From Candidatus Woesearchaeota archaeon (GTDB taxonomy: Archaea; Nanobdellota; Nanobdellia; UBA10117; ARS21), in NCBI GenBank assembly GCA_002725495.1, contig PBPJ01000031.1, forward strand, positions 17,351 to 32,082: a stretch of 14,732 bases of DNA, given 5' to 3'. Under the pieces are notes generated by a model, which was not told where the DNA came from, searched no databases, and saw only the letters and a program-made list of their open reading frames with translations. Position numbers and translations under genes: made by a program. This document shows positions 13,645 through 14,732 of this stretch, one piece after another; the stretch's first letter is position 1, and every line of letters starts with the position of its first letter.

Positions 13645-13971
13645 TTATTCACTATCACTTGGTAATGGTAGTGTTTCCGTTGTTGGGTTTTCTTTTTCAG
13701 CTATTTGTGCGTCAAGGTTAGATTTCATTTCAACCATATTCATTTGTGGTTCAATCCAAGAAACTACTATTTCTTTAGTTAAATCATCATAAGGTTTAAA
13801 ATCATCTGGGTCAGGCGCTTCTACTGTTTGTGTTCCAATTATAGTAGCAACGTTTCCGTTGCCGTCATCAGCATTGTAACGCCAATGAACATTGTAAACA
13901 ACAGTTGACAAATCGCCTTCTTTTGGTCTGCAATCAAGTGCTGGAATATCCCATGTGTAAGTATTTGCCAT
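13645..13971 (-). CDS. Hypothetical virion-module protein, 108 residues
   Basis: I do not recognise a named domain. The N-terminal two thirds looks like an all-beta domain (YTWDIPALDCRP, STVVYNVHWRYNADDGNGNVATIIGTQTV), followed by FKPYDDLTKEIVVSWIEPQM, a helix-like segment, and a Pro/Glu-rich tail. Proteins of this shape (VVxxVHWRY, then DLTxxxVxxWI) occur widely in phage structural regions, including marine phages, so a minor virion or assembly role is plausible. The gene is flanked by the nucleotidyltransferase-like gene (29-nt gap, with a candidate promoter) and the coiled-coil gene (20-nt gap). Confidence 0.7.
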   Translation of the reverse strand: MANTYTWDIPALDCRPKEGDLSTVVYNVHWRYNADDGNGNVATIIGTQTVEAPDPDDFKPYDDLTKEIVVSWIEPQMNMVEMKSNLDAQIAEKENPTTETLPLPSDSE

Positions 13972-13988
13972 TGTTTTAAATTTTAATA

Positions 13989-14015
13989 CAAATATAATAA
14001 TTAATTCAACAACAA
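13989..14015 (-). promoter_or_regulatory. Weak candidate Bacteroidetes-type promoter
   Basis: On the minus strand TTG (14015-14013) is followed after 16 nt by TATATTTG (13996-13989), ending 18 nt before the ATG at 13971. The -7 element fits TAnnTTTG but the spacer is one base short of the usual range, and the leader would be very short. Listed because the same octamer recurs before the tube gene at 12865. Confidence 0.25.
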
Positions 14016-14495
14016 TGGTTCTTTTGTATATGTTCTGTCTTTAGTGTCAAATTTTTCTGTCATCCAAAATAAACCATCTGTTTTCCATTGTCCATTCCAT
14101 CTAATTGAACGTTTACTTTTTCTATCAGTGTGCTTTGCAAATTCCCATATTCTGTTACCTGTACCTTTTATTTCTTCTAAAGATTTAACGTAATACATAT
14201 CAAATGGCGCAAGTTTATGTGCTTGTTCCATTAAATTAACAAGATCATTTTTAATTTCGCCTGTAATACAAATGTCAATGTCGGTTGTTGGCCAACCTTC
14301 AAGAACTCCGCCAACTAAATATAATTTGTAATTACTCCAATCTAACGCAAGTAAATCAGCAATGCAACCTTTATATATAGGGTCATCTACTCCATTAATG
14401 TATGGAACAAAACGTAAACCGCCGTCAATGTTTCTAATTTTGCCGTCAGTTTTTATATTATAACTATCTAAATTTAAATTTTCAAAATAACTCAT
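14001..14495 (-). CDS. Nucleotidyltransferase-fold protein in the virion module
   Basis: This 164-residue protein carries a Pol-beta-type nucleotidyltransferase core: LYLVGGVLEGWPTTDIDICITGE (58-80), with G62-G63, then D72-I-D74 after a short helix, matching the hGG...DhDh motif. A likely third acidic residue is Asp99 in APFDMYYV on the next strand. The catalytic triad thus looks complete. The C-terminal part (115-164) is Trp-rich (IWEFAKH, IRWNGQWKTDGLFWMTEKF) and does not match a known tRNA or antibiotic nucleotidyltransferase partner domain. Neighbours on both sides are structural, with only 3 nt to the upstream gene, so it is made with virion proteins. It could modify a virion or host protein or an RNA; the substrate is unknown. 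Confidence 0.65.
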   Translation of the reverse strand: MSYFENLNLDSYNIKTDGKIRNIDGGLRFVPYINGVDDPIYKGCIADLLALDWSNYKLYLVGGVLEGWPTTDIDICITGEIKNDLVNLMEQAHKLAPFDMYYVKSLEEIKGTGNRIWEFAKHTDRKSKRSIRWNGQWKTDGLFWMTEKFDTKDRTYTKEPLLLN

Positions 14496-14498
14496 ATC

Positions 14499-14732
14499 TT
14501 ATATATCGTGTATTAATTCTAAAACTATTGTAAGTGATACCTCACGCCAATATTTGCTTGTTGCACTTTTTTGATAAATTAAAGATAATTCATCTCCTTC
14601 AACAAAACTGTTTCCTGTTGTCGGCTCCCATGTTATTGCATTAGTAGATTGTGCTATTTCACTACTAGTAGTAGATTCAGAGCCGTTTTTATACAATTTA
14701 AATTGTGTTGTAAAACTGCTACTAACAGAACC
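14499..14732 (-). CDS. C-terminal end of a beta-rich phage structural protein (5' partial)
   Basis: The reading frame is open to the right edge (77 residues visible, beginning GSVSSSFTTQFKLYKNGSE) and stops at 14499. An in-frame TTG at 14696 could be taken as a start but the frame continues upstream without a stop, so this is the tail of a longer gene. The visible part is beta-rich: FKLYKNGS, AITWEPTTGNSFVEGDELSLIYQKS, YWREVSLTIVLEL, with the Gly/Asp-rich turns typical of C-terminal domains of virion fibres and decoration proteins. Its position before tail genes suggests a head or head-tail fibre protein. The identity needs the missing N-terminus. Confidence 0.6.
   Translation of the reverse strand, partial: GSVSSSFTTQFKLYKNGSESTTSSEIAQSTNAITWEPTTGNSFVEGDELSLIYQKSATSKYWREVSLTIVLELIHDI

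Noticed and set aside
14694..14696. TTG as the start of the rightmost gene
   Set aside because: The frame continues without a stop to the window edge, so the gene is truncated by the window and does not begin there.
1..14732. tRNA genes, CRISPR array, insertion sequence or attachment site
   Set aside because: No cloverleaf-like sequence, regularly spaced repeat-spacer array, transposase, integrase or terminal inverted repeats were found on either strand. Apart from the 15-nt repeats in the initiator gene and the diverged tail-tube pair, no repeats stood out.

Overview
The window is a low-GC stretch of tailed bacteriophage (or prophage) genome, probably infecting a Bacteroidetes/Flavobacteriia-type host. 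The main evidence is a promoter at 7193-7223 that matches the Bacteroidetes sigma pattern exactly (TTTG, 19 nt, TAACTTTG). Genes lack purine-rich Shine-Dalgarno sites and have A/T-rich leaders instead, and the tail and replication protein families look like those of flavobacterial siphoviruses. All supported genes lie on the minus strand, so the map reads from right to left. Coding density is near total and no stretch over 150 bases lacks a gene.

Virion/tail module (14732 down to 7299): the C-terminal end of a beta-rich structural protein cut by the right edge; a small protein with an intact-looking nucleotidyltransferase (GG...DxD) core; two small hypothetical virion-module proteins; two tandem paralogous tail-tube proteins; a tail assembly chaperone with a -1 programmed frameshift site (A AAA AAG at 12083-12077) that joins it to a second frame ending at 11742; an 797-residue TP901-type tape measure; and a 669-residue tail-hub/distal tail protein with an apparent carbohydrate-binding domain. 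A long tape measure behind a tail tube suggests a siphovirus.

Control junction (7169-7298): an intrinsic terminator (7236-7271) ends the tail transcript, and the Bacteroidetes-type promoter starts the next operon immediately afterwards.

Replication/recombination module (7168 down to 1): a small HTH-like protein, a Rad52/ERF-like single-strand annealing protein, a small protein with an SSB-like acidic tip, a strong intergenic terminator/attenuator, a DUF3310-like protein, a 40-residue coiled-coil protein, a RecE-like exonuclease, a stand-alone DnaA domain IV-like protein, a VRR-NUC nuclease, an 82-residue unknown, a winged-helix replication initiator, a possible PD-(D/E)XK nuclease, a T7/Twinkle-like primase-helicase, and an ABC ATPase fused to an acetyltransferase-like domain that runs off the left edge. 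Annealing protein, exonuclease and SSB-like protein would form a Red-like recombination set; initiator, DnaA-like protein and primase-helicase would form the replication set.

The most interesting signals are a lambda-like origin candidate inside the initiator gene (four CCAC repeats exactly 15 nt apart, then an AT-rich tract with a 15-nt direct repeat), the frameshifted chaperone, the ABC-GNAT fusion, and the nucleotidyltransferase among virion genes. No lysis, packaging, integrase, tRNA or CRISPR features were found. All family assignments were made by eye from motifs, without database searches.
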